From the NCBI RefSeq assembly GCF_000701405.1, contig NZ_JNIV01000044.1:1-38028 (forward strand): a DNA stretch of 38,028 nt, in the 5' to 3' direction. The stretch's first letter is position 1; each line of letters starts with the position of its first letter. Position numbers and translations under genes: made by a program. Source of the stretch: Deinococcus marmoris DSM 12784 (GTDB taxonomy: Bacteria > Deinococcota > Deinococci > Deinococcales > Deinococcaceae). Under the pieces are notes generated by a model. The model had not been told where the DNA came from, made no database searches, and saw only the letters and a program-made list of their open reading frames with translations. This document shows positions 24,844-34,157 of this stretch, piece after piece.

Positions 24844-26124
24844 ATGCACGACACGCGGCAACTAGACACAGTGGTGGTGGGCGCGGGCCTCGCGGGGCTG
24901 ACGGCGGCGCGCATTCTCAGCCGGGCCGGGCAGCGGGTGCGGGTGCTGGAGGCTTCGGGGGCGCTGGGCGGACGGGTGCGCTCGCGCGTGGTGGACGGCT
25001 TCACACTGGACGCCGGGTATCAGGTGCTGTTTCCCAGCTACCCGGCAGTGAAACGAAATCTTGATCTGGAGGCACTGGATCTGGTCCCCATTCCGCCCTC
25101 GGCTGCGGTGCGGCGTGGCAAGCGGGAGGACGTGCTGGGCGACCCCCGGCGCGATCCGGCGGCGCTGCCCAGCACGCTCACGACGGGGGTGCTGAGCGTG
25201 GCCGACAAACTGCGGGTGGGCAAACTGGCGCTGGCCGTGTTACTTGCGCCGCCCCACACCCTGCTGACTGGCCCCGACGAGACCACCGAGAGTTACCTGC
25301 GCGGTCAGGGCTTCAGCGAATCGGCGCTGGACAACTTCTTCCGCCCCTTCTTCGGCGGCATCTTCCTGCGGCGCGAGCTGGACACCTCCGCGCGGCTGTT
25401 CCGCTATTACCTCCGTATGCTGATCGACGGCGGTGCGGCGCTGCCCCGCGCAGGCATCGGGGCCATTCCGCAGCAGTTGGCAAGTGGACTGGACATTCAG
25501 GTCAACGTGCGCGTGACAGATTTGAGGGCGCACGGTTCACACGTCACCCTTCAGACCCCCAGTGGCGAACTGGACGCCCGCAACGTGATCGTCGCCACCG
25601 ATCCGAACACGGCGGCGGGGCTGCTGGGCCAGGACGTTTCGCGCGGGAGCCTGGGCAGCACCTACCTGTATTACGCCGCCCATAAACAGATCGACGATCA
25701 GCCCCGGCTGCTGCTGAACGCCGAAACCGGACTCATCAACAATGCCCAGTGGCTCAGCAACGTGCTGCCGGGGCGGGTGCCGCCGGGTCAGCATTTACTG
25801 GCGGTCACGCTACTGGGAAATCATGCGGAGGATGACGCCGAACTGGACGCCTGCGTGCGCGGCGAGCTGGAACACTGGTACGGCGAGGCGGCGGTCTCCG
25901 GCTTGCGGACGCTGGCGGTGGAGCGCATCCCGCACGCGCAGTACCCGCAGCCGCCGAGCTATGCGGACACCCTACCCGGCCACGCCACGAACATGGAAGG
26001 CGTATTTCTGGCCTCCGAAATCACCTCCATGAGCGGCATTCAGGGGGCGATGGAAAGCGGCGAGAAGGCGGCGGCAATTGTGCTGAACGATCTGACCGCG
26101 CTGAGCCGTCCACGGGGAGCCTGA
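24844..26124 (+). CDS. FAD-dependent oxidoreductase (amine oxidase/phytoene desaturase-like)
   Basis: A 426-residue flavoprotein. The N-terminal dinucleotide-binding motif [16 protein letters not shown], then [12 protein letters not shown] and [12 protein letters not shown], place it with flavin-containing amine oxidases and carotenoid desaturase-like proteins. The C-terminal [23 protein letters not shown] is the second FAD-contacting block. Carotenoid chemistry is possible in a pigmented deinococcus, but the substrate is not determined. It starts at ATG 24844 behind TACCCT and is single, flanked by a terminator. Confidence 0.9.
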   Translation: MHDTRQLDTVVVGAGLAGLTAARILSRAGQRVRVLEASGALGGRVRSRVVDGFTLDAGYQVLFPSYPAVKRNLDLEALDLVPIPPSAAVRRGKREDVLGDPRRDPAALPSTLTTGVLSVADKLRVGKLALAVLLAPPHTLLTGPDETTESYLRGQGFSESALDNFFRPFFGGIFLRRELDTSARLFRYYLRMLIDGGAALPRAGIGAIPQQLASGLDIQVNVRVTDLRAHGSHVTLQTPSGELDARNVIVATDPNTAAGLLGQDVSRGSLGSTYLYYAAHKQIDDQPRLLLNAETGLINNAQWLSNVLPGRVPPGQHLLAVTLLGNHAEDDAELDACVRGELEHWYGEAAVSGLRTLAVERIPHAQYPQPPSYADTLPGHATNMEGVFLASEITSMSGIQGAMESGEKAAAIVLNDLTALSRPRGA

Positions 26125-26186
26125 GCCGGGAGAGTGGCAACCTTCCGCGAAAGGCAGTCGGGTTCCGCCGGGCCAGGATACCGGGC

Positions 26187-26192
26187 TAGGAT
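26187..26192 (+). promoter_or_regulatory. -10 box of the ankyrin gene
   Basis: TAGGAT, 7 nt before GTG 26200; leaderless type. Confidence 0.4.
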
Positions 26193-26199
26193 GTGGGGC

Positions 26200-26913
26200 G
26201 TGATGAAGCTGTCCAGGACATGGATGCTCGGATTGACCCTGCTGGGCGGCCTGCCGCTGTTGCCCATGCTGGCAGGGGCGGCAGGCAGCGCGAAGGGGGC
26301 CACCGTGACCACCACCAGATCAAGTGAATTGGACTCACAACTCCTCCAGGCCGCAGAAAACGGCGATCTGGAACGGGTCCAGGCCCTCCTGAAAGCGGGG
26401 GCGTCCGCCGATGCCGCCGACGGCAGCGGACGCACGGCGCTGACCTGGGCGGCGAAGGGGGATCATGTGGTGGTGGCCCGCGCCCTGATCGCGGCGGGTG
26501 CGGACCCCGATCCGCAGGACAGCCAGCGCAGCAACGCCCTGCTGGTCACGGGCGAGACCGGCAGCGTCGCCATGCTGCGCGAGGTCCTGAAGGCCAATCC
26601 AGACCTGACCCGCACCAACCGCTTCGGCGGCACCGCCCTGATTCCCGCCGCTGACCGGGGCCATCTGCCCTACGTGCGCGAGATTTTACGGACCACGCAG
26701 ATCGACGTGAACCACGTCAATAACCTGGGCTGGACCGCCCTGCTGGAAGCGGTGATCCTGGGCGACGGCGGCCCAACCCACACCGGGATCGTGCGCGAAT
26801 TGCTGGCCCACGGCGCAGACCGCCAGATCGCGGACCGCGAGGGCGTGACCCCGCTGCAACACGCCCGCCAGCGCGGTTACGTGGAGATGGTGAAGTTGCT
26901 GGGCGGGGGCTGA
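26200..26913 (+). CDS. Exported ankyrin-repeat protein
   Basis: A 237-residue protein with an N-terminal signal peptide (KLSRTWMLGLTLLGGLPLLPMLAGAAG), then about five ankyrin repeats recognisable by QLLQAAENGDLERVQALLKAGAS, GRTALTWAAKGDHVVVARALIAAGADPD, GTALIPAADRGHLPYVREIL, GWTALLEAVILGD and GVTPLQHARQRGYVEMVKLL. Ankyrin repeats mediate protein contacts, so a periplasmic binding or inhibitor role is plausible but the partner is unknown. Start GTG 26200 (or ATG 26203) fits the TAGGAT box; the longer frame from 26134 reads through the promoter. Confidence 0.88.
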   Translation: MMKLSRTWMLGLTLLGGLPLLPMLAGAAGSAKGATVTTTRSSELDSQLLQAAENGDLERVQALLKAGASADAADGSGRTALTWAAKGDHVVVARALIAAGADPDPQDSQRSNALLVTGETGSVAMLREVLKANPDLTRTNRFGGTALIPAADRGHLPYVREILRTTQIDVNHVNNLGWTALLEAVILGDGGPTHTGIVRELLAHGADRQIADREGVTPLQHARQRGYVEMVKLLGGG

Positions 26914-26993
26914 TGCCGACTCGGCTTCAACCGTTTGCAAAAACGGCCTGATTTGAGCGGACATGAGAGGAAAACACACGGAACCCGCCTGAG

Positions 26994-27674
26994 CTATCCG
27001 CCCTTGGCGGTCTGCTTCTCCACCAGCCCGCCCCGTGCCATCAGCGCCCACAGGGCCAGCACGGTGGCGGTCACGTCCAGCACGCCGACCAAGCCGTAAA
27101 TCACCTGAGACGGCAGCGTGGTGCTGGCGGAAAAACCCACGATGGGCACCACATTCAGCACCGCCATGCCCAGCGCCAGCGCCGCCGAGAGGTTGAGCCA
27201 GTCCATCAGCCGTTTGCGGTTTGCCGGGTTTTCCGGTTCCGGGGCCAGCCGCACCAGCGAGCCGTTGACCGCGTTGCTGGCCAGGATCGCCGCGCCCCAC
27301 ACGGTCATCAGCGCCGTCAGGGCCAGCGTGTTGGCCTCGGGGGCCGCGCCTGTCGACAGGCCCAGCAGGGTCACGCCCCACAGCGCCGCCCGGAAGGAGG
27401 TCAGCCACGGAAACGCGGCGGTCAGGGCGCGCAGGGGACCGTTTCCCGGCCCGGTGGCCTGTCCGGCACTCAGGCGCGTGAACACCAGCGTCCACCACGT
27501 CAGCACCAGTGCGCCCAGCAGGGCGTCGAGGGCATTGATCCATTGCTGCGGCCCCGGCGCTCCCCGCAGCAGCACGAAGGCCACCGTGCCGAACACCGCC
27601 ACCACCTGCGCCCACAGGAAACCCAGCGCCAGCGCCCGCCAGCGCGAGAGGGGGAGGGCAGGGATGAGGTTCAT
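26994..27674 (-). CDS. Multi-pass membrane protein of unknown function
   Basis: A 226-residue hydrophobic protein with about six predicted membrane spans (for example LGFLWAQVVAVFGTVAFVLL, ALLGALVLTWWTLVF, LALTALMTVWGAAILA, YGLVGVLDVTATVLALWAL). No recognised domain. Loops are short and one carries LAPEPENPANRKRLMDW. The ATG is not preceded by an evident Shine-Dalgarno sequence or TANNNT box, and a palindromic repeat lies 20 nt upstream, so it may be read from gatB transcripts. It is convergent with the ankyrin gene across an 80-nt gap with only a weak CCGTTT/AAACGG stem. Confidence 0.75.
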   Translation of the reverse strand: MNLIPALPLSRWRALALGFLWAQVVAVFGTVAFVLLRGAPGPQQWINALDALLGALVLTWWTLVFTRLSAGQATGPGNGPLRALTAAFPWLTSFRAALWGVTLLGLSTGAAPEANTLALTALMTVWGAAILASNAVNGSLVRLAPEPENPANRKRLMDWLNLSAALALGMAVLNVVPIVGFSASTTLPSQVIYGLVGVLDVTATVLALWALMARGGLVEKQTAKGG

Positions 27675-27693
27675 GGTGCGGCCTGCGTTGGGG

Positions 27694-27734
27694 ACCCCTC
27701 ACCCAACCCTCTCCCCCAGGAGAGGGCTTTTTTG
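27694..27734. repeat. GC-rich palindromic repeat with T-run
   Basis: ACCCCTCACCCAACC precedes the hairpin CCCTCTCC-CCCA-GGAGAGGG (27707-27726), followed by CTTTTTT. On the plus strand it looks like a terminator, yet both flanking genes are on the minus strand, so it is more likely a dispersed REP-like element than a dedicated terminator. Confidence 0.6.
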
Positions 27735-27778
27735 ATGCCTGGGTGGGCCAGGGCGAAAACGCTCAATCTCCAATCCCC

Positions 27779-27825
27779 TGACCCTCTACCACGGGGAGAG
27801 GGTGCCGCGTAGCGGCGGGTGGCTG
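27779..27825 (+). repeat. GC-rich palindromic repeat, second copy of the 16959 type
   Basis: CCCTCT...AGAGGG followed by GGTGCCGC-GTA-GCGGCGGGTGG. It shares ACGGGGAGAGGGTGCCGC with the minus-strand copy downstream of uvrB. It lies between gatB and the membrane protein gene. The rest of 27735-27855 holds no gene. Confidence 0.6.
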
Positions 27826-27855
27826 GTACAGCTCCGAAGGAGAGGGGGCGCTTTC

Positions 27856-29310
<1,455 letters not shown>

Positions 29311-29317
29311 GAGGGGC

Positions 29318-29323
29318 AGGATA
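29318..29323 (-). promoter_or_regulatory. -10 box of gatB
   Basis: TATCCT on the minus strand, 7 nt before the ATG; leaderless type. Confidence 0.45.
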
Positions 29324-29345
29324 GCGCCGGGGCGCGGGGCGAAAG

Positions 29346-29370
29346 AGGAGAATTCAGGCTAAATTCTCCT
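29346..29370. promoter_or_regulatory. Inverted repeat in the gatB/hydrolase divergent promoter
   Basis: AGGAGAATT, 7-nt spacer, AATTCTCCT: perfect 9-bp arms in an AT-rich patch. It lies about 20 nt before the hydrolase -10 box TAAAAT (29389-29394), covering the likely -35 region, and upstream of the gatB -10. It is a candidate operator; the binding protein is unknown. Confidence 0.5.
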
Positions 29371-29388
29371 GTAACAGAATCTCAATGC

Positions 29389-29394
29389 TAAAAT
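29389..29394 (+). promoter_or_regulatory. -10 box of the alpha/beta hydrolase gene
   Basis: TAAAAT, 27 nt before the ATG, leaving a short leader with a full AAAGGAGG ribosome binding site; unlike most genes here, this one is not leaderless. Confidence 0.55.
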
Positions 29395-29421
29395 AGCCCC
29401 ACACATAAAGGAGGTCCACCC

Positions 29422-30270
29422 ATGGCCGAAACCGATCTGATCCTCAATGATGGCCGCACCCTCCACATCTACGACACGGGCAGGGAGGGGCTGAATAATC
29501 CGCTGACCGTGTTCTGGCACCACGGCACGCCCAACATCGGAGCGCCGCCCGAACCTCTTTTTGAGGCGGCGAGGCGGCTGAATCTCCGCTGGGTGTCGCA
29601 TGATCGCCCCGGCTATGGCGGTTCCTCTCCACTGCCGGGCCGGGATGTGGCTTCAGCGGCGCGGGATGTGGAACAGATCGCGGACGCGCTGGGCATTGGC
29701 GAATTTGCGGTGATGGGCCACTCAGGGGGCGGGCCGCACGCTCTGGCCTGTGCCGCGCTGCTGCCGGGGCGGGTGCTGGGCGTGGTCTGCATGGCGGGAC
29801 TGGCTCCGTATGGGGCGGCTGGTCTGGATTACTTCGGTGGCATGAATCCCTCGGGCGCGGCGTCGTTACGGGCGGCTGCCGAGGGACGCGCGGCGAAAGA
29901 GGCTTACGAGGCGTCAGACCCCGAATTTGACCCCGAAACGTTCACGCCCGCCGATTACGCCGCCCTCTCCAGTTCGTGGAAGTGGCTGAACAGCGTGGTG
30001 GGGCCAGCGATGAAGCACGGCCCCGGTGGCTTGATCGCCGACGATCTGGCCTACGTCGCGCCGTGGGGCTTTGAGCCGTCGTGGATTGACGCGCCCCTTC
30101 TGTTGCTGCACGGTACGCAGGACCGCGTGGTTCCCAGCACGCACAGCGAATGGCTGCTGGCCCACTGCCCCACGGCGGAACTGTGGAGAAGTCCCGAAGA
30201 CGGCCACATCTCGGTCCTGAATTCCGGTGAGGCGGCGCTGGAATGGCTGCGGGCGCAGGTGGACAGCTAG
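29422..30270 (+). CDS. Alpha/beta-fold hydrolase
   Basis: A 282-residue alpha/beta hydrolase. The nucleophile elbow GHSGGG gives Ser101, the acid is Asp234 (HGTQDRVVP) and the base His262 (EDGHISVL); the oxyanion-side HHGTP motif is at 33-37. SHDRPGYGGSSPLPGRD resembles proline iminopeptidase/esterase-like members. Substrate not determined. A strong AAAGGAGG ribosome binding site and a TAAAAT -10 box precede it. Confidence 0.9.
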   Translation: MAETDLILNDGRTLHIYDTGREGLNNPLTVFWHHGTPNIGAPPEPLFEAARRLNLRWVSHDRPGYGGSSPLPGRDVASAARDVEQIADALGIGEFAVMGHSGGGPHALACAALLPGRVLGVVCMAGLAPYGAAGLDYFGGMNPSGAASLRAAAEGRAAKEAYEASDPEFDPETFTPADYAALSSSWKWLNSVVGPAMKHGPGGLIADDLAYVAPWGFEPSWIDAPLLLLHGTQDRVVPSTHSEWLLAHCPTAELWRSPEDGHISVLNSGEAALEWLRAQVDS

Positions 30271-30348
30271 GTCAGGAAAGGCCGCCATCACTCTTAAACT
30301 CGAAGCGAGTCGCTCGAAGGAGCCGAAGCCGTAAAGCCCCCGCCGGAC

Positions 30349-30376
30349 AAAAGAAAGCCCCGCCTTAAGCGGGGGG
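30349..30376 (-). terminator. Terminator of tRNA-Leu
   Basis: On the minus strand CCCCGC-TTAAG-GCGGGG is followed by CTTTCTTTT, starting 4 nt beyond the tRNA CCA end. The plus-strand stretch 30271-30348 has only a weak AGCGA/TCGCT stem. Confidence 0.8.
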
Positions 30377-30379
30377 ATC

Positions 30380-30461
30380 TGGTGCCGAGAGCGGGATTTG
30401 AACCCGCACGGTTTCCCGTTCGATTTTAAGTCGAATGCGTCTACCCTTCCGCCATCCCGGC
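30380..30461 (-). tRNA. tRNA-Leu (anticodon UAA)
   Basis: Acceptor stem GCCGGGA pairs with TCTCGGC, and the CCA is encoded (30380-30382). The anticodon stem TTCGA/TCGAA encloses loop CTTAAAA, anticodon TAA. The T arm is GCGGG-TTCAAAT-CCCGC, and a class-II variable arm (CGGGAAACCG) identifies leucine. Length is 82 nt. It lies just downstream of ssrA on the same strand, with a terminator between. Confidence 0.95.
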
Positions 30462-30487
30462 CCACTATGGGTACATTCAATATAGAG

Positions 30488-30505
30488 AAAAACCCCGCCG
30501 GGGTG
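30488..30505 (-). terminator. Terminator of tmRNA
   Basis: On the minus strand ACCCC-GGC-GGGGT runs into TTTTC, 16 nt after the tmRNA CCA end. The tRNA gene follows, so readthrough could supply it. Confidence 0.7.
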
Positions 30506-30518
30506 GCAGGGTCTTCCT

Positions 30519-30875
<357 letters not shown>

Positions 30876-30903
30876 ATGTTGATCGGCTTTCACCGACACC
30901 AAC

Positions 30904-30909
30904 ATTCTA
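30904..30909 (-). promoter_or_regulatory. -10 box of tmRNA
   Basis: TAGAAT on the minus strand, 30 nt before the mature 5' end; a short 5' leader would be removed by RNase P. The -35 box is unclear. Confidence 0.45.
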
Positions 30910-31148
30910 GCAGCCACAGGTAGAAAGTACATAGACCATTTCCACTATTTACGCTGCCCGGCAGGCTTTTTGCTGCATTCAGAGTCGGCCTCATATTGCG
31001 CCACCCAGCGGCCCTTGCAAATAAGGTGGGGGCTGATTTCAAAAGCCTCTGGCATGGGCGAGGGGCAGGCAGCGCTATGCACTCTCTTCTTCGCAAAGAT
31101 GCGAAAAATGCTGTCTGGGATGGCTTTTTCAGCAGGGCTTGCATGAAA

Positions 31149-31177
31149 TTGACAAATGCTGCATCCGGCGCTATATT
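31149..31177 (+). promoter_or_regulatory. Consensus sigma-A promoter TTGACA-17-TATATT
   Basis: A perfect -35 box (31149-31154), exactly 17 nt, then TATATT (31172-31177): by far the strongest promoter-like sequence seen in the window. The expected start, near 31184, lies 6 nt before a terminator hairpin. The preceding stretch 30910-31148 is less GC-rich and holds no convincing gene; an open frame runs through it into the sulfurtransferase gene but has no coding character. Confidence 0.75.
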
Positions 31178-31189
31178 TGTCCTATCACC

Positions 31190-31213
31190 GTCCGAAAGGG
31201 CGGACTTTTTATT
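31190..31213 (+). terminator. Terminator hairpin directly behind the consensus promoter
   Basis: GTCCG-AAAGGG-CGGAC followed by TTTTTATTT. Together with the promoter just upstream it defines a transcript of only about 30 nt, or a constitutive attenuator in front of the sulfurtransferase gene (start 31260). Confidence 0.75.
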
Positions 31214-31248
31214 TCTGACCCTTTCAAGAGTTGCCGGGCCGGGCAGTG

Positions 31249-31254
31249 TAGCCT
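31249..31254 (+). promoter_or_regulatory. -10 box of the sulfurtransferase gene
   Basis: TAGCCT, 5 nt before ATG 31260; leaderless type and separate from the upstream consensus promoter. Confidence 0.4.
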
Positions 31255-31259
31255 GTCCC

Positions 31260-32129
31260 ATGACCCATCTCTCCTCTCCCCTGAAATCAGCCGAGTGGCT
31301 GGTAGCCCATCTGCAAGACGCCAACCTGCGTGTGCTGGACTGCCGCTACGCCCTGACCGATCCGCTGGTGGGCCGCATTGCATACATGGAAGGCCATGTG
31401 CCGGGGGCCAGCTACGCCGATCTGGAGACGGACCTCAGCGGCCCCGTCCAGGAGAACGGCGCGGGCGGGCGTCACCCGTTGCCTGACCCGGCGGCGCTGG
31501 CGCAGTGGCTGGGCAGCGTGGGCATCGGCAACGGTAGCGTGGTGGTGGCCTACGACGATCCCAGCACCGGGCAGGGCTTCTACGCCGCCCGCGCGTGGTG
31601 GCTGCTGCGCTGGCTGGGGCACACACAGGTTTATGTGCTGGACGGCGGCTGGCCCGCGTATCTAGAGGCGGGTGGCGCGGTGGACGCGGCAGACCCGGAA
31701 CACGCGCCCGCCACCTTTAATCCAGATGTGCAACCCGGCTTTGTGGCAACTGCCGGGGACGTGCAAAGCCGCGCCCCCGACACGCTTTTAATCGACTCGC
31801 GTGCGCCTGCCCGCTACCGGGGCGAGACCGAACCGATGGACATGAAGGCAGGGCATATTCCAGGGGCAGTCAACCGCGACTGGAGCGGCGCGCTGGACGC
31901 TGCGGGCCACTGGCAGGGCGGCGGGTTGCAGGCGGATCGGCTGGACGCGGGGAACGCTCCCACCATCATCTACTGCGGCAGCGGGGTGAGTGCCACGCCC
32001 AACCTGCTGGCGCGCGAGCTGGCGGGTGTTCCACTGGGGCCGGACAATCGCCTGTACGGCGGATCATGGAGCGACTGGATCAGCGACGACGCGCGGGCCG
32101 TGGCACTGGGCGAGGAGGGCGGCGAATAA
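31260..32129 (+). CDS. sseA: Sulfurtransferase, 3-mercaptopyruvate/thiosulfate type
   Basis: A 289-residue protein of two rhodanese domains. The first is inactive-type; the second carries Cys239 in YCGSGVSAT. The CGSGV loop is typical of 3-mercaptopyruvate sulfurtransferases, whereas thiosulfate sulfurtransferases usually have CRKGV. Other family blocks are [60 protein letters not shown] and GHIPGAVN. It transfers sulfur to cyanide or thiols. The start is placed at ATG 31260 ([14 protein letters not shown]) on family alignment and the TAGCCT box; the frame is open for 264 nt further upstream through a promoter and terminator, so that extension is rejected. Confidence 0.92.
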   Translation: MTHLSSPLKSAEWLVAHLQDANLRVLDCRYALTDPLVGRIAYMEGHVPGASYADLETDLSGPVQENGAGGRHPLPDPAALAQWLGSVGIGNGSVVVAYDDPSTGQGFYAARAWWLLRWLGHTQVYVLDGGWPAYLEAGGAVDAADPEHAPATFNPDVQPGFVATAGDVQSRAPDTLLIDSRAPARYRGETEPMDMKAGHIPGAVNRDWSGALDAAGHWQGGGLQADRLDAGNAPTIIYCGSGVSATPNLLARELAGVPLGPDNRLYGGSWSDWISDDARAVALGEEGGE

Positions 32130-32150
32130 TCCGCCTCTCCCGAACTCGCC

Positions 32151-32156
32151 TATGCT
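32151..32156 (+). promoter_or_regulatory. -10 box of the 32164 gene
   Basis: TATGCT, 7 nt before ATG 32164; leaderless type. Confidence 0.4.
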
Positions 32157-32163
32157 GAACACC

Positions 32164-32658
32164 ATGCAGCACACCCGCACCTGGACCGACATTTACGGCA
32201 GCGCCCACGCCAGTTTCGAGGGCCGCGCCGGGGGCCACCCGTGGCTGGTGGCCGCGCCCGCCGAGCTGGCCGCCCTCCTGCCGGAAGCTCTGGCCGCCGT
32301 GGACGGCAAGGGAACCGTGGAACTGATCGTCCACGACGGCCTGACGCCGCTGCTGACCGCCGTGCGCGAAACAGGGCCGCGCGGCGTGCTGGTCATCGGC
32401 AAGCAGACTCTGTCCGCTGGGCCAGAAGTAGCGGTGTCCGAAGCCCTGATTTCTGACGCGGGCGGTGTGAAATATGCCGAGGGCGGTTCTTTCCCTGCCT
32501 GGACTGCACCCGCTGAACTCAAAACAGGCAAGCGCAAAGGCCAGAACGCGGCAGCCTCGGCGGTGGCCTCGCTAGATGTGGCCGTGATCGTGACGACAGC
32601 GGCGACACTTCAGAAGGCTCTGGAGGAGTGGATGGACGCCACGCCGCATGGGCGCTGA
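32164..32658 (+). CDS. Hypothetical protein (164 aa)
   Basis: I do not recognise this protein. It begins [20 protein letters not shown] and has an Ala/Leu-rich middle ([28 protein letters not shown]), a [12 protein letters not shown] strand, a Gly-rich [12 protein letters not shown] loop and a basic [12 protein letters not shown] segment, then [18 protein letters not shown]. It has no signal peptide and no transmembrane helix. Alternating hydrophobic strands suggest a small alpha/beta domain. The ATG at 32164 fits the TATGCT box; an alternative ATG at 32152 lies within it. It follows the sulfurtransferase gene by 34 nt and has a terminator after it. Confidence 0.7.
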   Translation: MQHTRTWTDIYGSAHASFEGRAGGHPWLVAAPAELAALLPEALAAVDGKGTVELIVHDGLTPLLTAVRETGPRGVLVIGKQTLSAGPEVAVSEALISDAGGVKYAEGGSFPAWTAPAELKTGKRKGQNAAASAVASLDVAVIVTTAATLQKALEEWMDATPHGR

Positions 32659-32663
32659 GGGGC

Positions 32664-32694
32664 GGTCAAAGGGTCAAGAGTCGAAGGGTCTGAG
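32664..32694. repeat. GGGTC-word simple repeat
   Basis: GGTCAAAGGGTCAA, then GAGTCGAAGGGTCTGAG. The words GGTCAAAGGGTC and GGGTCTGAG recur in hemW at 33724-33749. Non-coding here, directly after the 32164 gene. Confidence 0.55.
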
Positions 32695-32718
32695 AGTGGC
32701 CTCTAAAACTTCCTGTGC

Positions 32719-32740
32719 AGCCCAAGAACACGGGCTTTTT
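32719..32740 (+). terminator. Terminator after the 32164 gene
   Basis: AGCCC-AAGAACAC-GGGCT followed by TTTT; it abuts the palindromic repeat at 32742. Confidence 0.65.
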
Positions 32741-32741
32741 G

Positions 32742-32777
32742 CTCCTCCCCCCCTGCGGGGGAGGCTGGGAGGGGGGT
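32742..32777. repeat. Solo palindrome of the DUF559-unit type
   Basis: CTCCTCCCCCCC-TG-CGGGGGAGG, then CTGGGAGGGGGG, closely matching the right palindrome of the DUF559 unit (12311-12346; GGGGGAGGCTGGGAGGGGGG is identical). No DUF559 gene is nearby. The remaining 32778-32866 holds nothing recognisable. Confidence 0.7.
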
Positions 32778-32866
32778 GGACGGGGCAGCCGTCCCAGCGG
32801 AGTCCAGACGGGGTGGCCTCACACCCGCCCCGCCCGTCCTCACGGTGTCTGGCCTACGCCCGCGCT

Positions 32867-32872
32867 TAGACT
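32867..32872 (+). promoter_or_regulatory. -10 box of hemW
   Basis: TAGACT, 7 nt before GTG 32880; leaderless type and a reason to reject the longer frame starting at 32715. Confidence 0.45.
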
Positions 32873-32879
32873 CCGGGCA

Positions 32880-34157
32880 GTGAGTTCTCCCACCCCGCCG
32901 CTGCTGAACGTACCCGTCCTTGACCAGACGGTGCGCCACCTCTATGTCCACGTCCCGTTCTGCCCCAGCATCTGCCCGTACTGCGATTTCCATGTGCTGA
33001 CCCGCAAAAGTGGACAGGTGGAGGCGTATCTGGAGCGGCTGGAGCAGGAGGCGGCGTGGCTGGCCTCCCAGTACGCGGTTGAGCTGGACACCGTGTATCT
33101 GGGCGGCGGCACCCCCAGCTTTCTGCGCGACGCCGAAATCACGGCGCTGGTGGGCAGTATTCGCCGTCATCTGGGCTGGGGCCGCCAGGAGAACACGCTG
33201 GAGATCAACCCTGGCACGGTCAGCCCGGCGCGGGCGACGCTGTGGAAGGGGCTGGGTTTTGACCGCGCCAGCGTGGGCGTGCAGAGTCTGGACGACGCCA
33301 CCCTGAAGTTCCTGGGCCGCCAGCACGACGCGGCGGGGGCGCGCGAGGCCGTGACCACCCTGCTCGGGGCGGGCCTGCGGGTGTCCGGCGACCTGATCAC
33401 CGCCGTGCCGGGGCAGCCGCTGGACAGCGATATTCACGGTCTGGTGGCCCTGGGTGTGGACCACATCAGCGCCTACACCCTGACCATCGAACCCGGCACC
33501 GAATTTGCCCGGCGCGGCGTGACCGTGGCCGAGGACGACGAGCGCGCGGGCTTCGAGCGTACTGAAGAGCTGCTAGCCACCCACGGGTTCAGCCGCTACG
33601 AGATCAGCAATTACGCACGGCCCGGTCAGGAATCGCAGCACAATCTGGCGTATTGGAACAACCGCACGTACCTGGGACTGGGGCCGGGGGCGGCGGGGCA
33701 GTATCCGGCTGTGCCGGGGTCTAAGGGTCAAAGGGTCAAAGGGTCTGAGGAAGAGGTATCAAACGGTCTGAGCGTTGAACCGTCAAACCGTATGCCAAAA
33801 GCAGATTCAGGCTCCTTGTCCCACAACCCACAGCCCACAACCCACAACCCCCTCACCACCCGGCGCACCAACCCCCATCTCCACATCTGGCTGACTGGCG
33901 ATCAGGGCGAGGCGGAGGCCATCGACGCCGAGGAATACGTCACCGACGCGCTGTTCATGGGGCTGCGGCTGCGGACGGGCATCGATCTGGATGACCTCTC
34001 GAAACGCAGTGGGCTGGACGTGCGGGCGCGCTACGCCGGAGCCATCGCCGCCAATGTGGAACGCGGCTGGCTGGAACTGGACGGAACATGGCTAAGGGCC
34101 ACGCCTGCGGGCTGGTGGGTGCTGAACCGCGTGGTGACCGACTTCCTGGAGGCTTAA
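32880..34157 (+). CDS. hemW: Radical SAM protein HemW (CPDH-like), with in-frame insert
   Basis: A 425-residue radical SAM protein of the coproporphyrinogen-dehydrogenase-like HemW family, heme chaperones that bind a 4Fe-4S cluster and heme. Cluster ligands are Cys28, Cys32 and Cys35 (CPSICPYC). [41 protein letters not shown] and the C-terminal [17 protein letters not shown] are typical. Between QYPAV (about 277) and [10 protein letters not shown] (about 331) lies a 50-residue low-complexity stretch ([13 protein letters not shown]...THNPLTT) encoded by repeat-like DNA; it interrupts the loop after YLGLGPGA that is short in relatives. The start is GTG 32880; the longer frame translates a palindromic repeat. 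The stop overlaps the convergent regulator's stop by 4 nt. Confidence 0.9.
   Translation: MSSPTPPLLNVPVLDQTVRHLYVHVPFCPSICPYCDFHVLTRKSGQVEAYLERLEQEAAWLASQYAVELDTVYLGGGTPSFLRDAEITALVGSIRRHLGWGRQENTLEINPGTVSPARATLWKGLGFDRASVGVQSLDDATLKFLGRQHDAAGAREAVTTLLGAGLRVSGDLITAVPGQPLDSDIHGLVALGVDHISAYTLTIEPGTEFARRGVTVAEDDERAGFERTEELLATHGFSRYEISNYARPGQESQHNLAYWNNRTYLGLGPGAAGQYPAVPGSKGQRVKGSEEEVSNGLSVEPSNRMPKADSGSLSHNPQPTTHNPLTTRRTNPHLHIWLTGDQGEAEAIDAEEYVTDALFMGLRLRTGIDLDDLSKRSGLDVRARYAGAIAANVERGWLELDGTWLRATPAGWWVLNRVVTDFLEA
33718..33865. repeat. Repeat-derived insert inside hemW
   Basis: An 8-nt period GGGTCAAA repeat (33725-33742) leading to GGGTCTGAGG, then ACGGTCTGAGCG...CCGTCAAACCG, and a 7-nt period CCCACAA/CCCACAG repeat (33821-33848). 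It keeps the reading frame open without a stop. The first part shares words with intergenic DNA at 32664-32694. Confidence 0.65.

Noticed and set aside
27707..27733. Dedicated plus-strand terminator
   Set aside because: Sequence fits an intrinsic terminator, but no plus-strand gene ends there; treated as a dispersed palindromic repeat.
30996..31259. 88-codon N-terminal extension of the sulfurtransferase
   Set aside because: It would translate a consensus promoter and a terminator; the rhodanese family sequence starts after ATG 31260.
32715..32879. N-terminal extension of hemW ([14 protein letters not shown])
   Set aside because: This is translation of the palindromic repeat; the TAGACT box and family alignment place the start at GTG 32880.
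33725..33848. Possible CRISPR-like array in hemW
   Set aside because: Repeats are 7-8 nt and directly tandem, without regularly spaced unique spacers or nearby cas genes; no CRISPR array was seen anywhere in the window.
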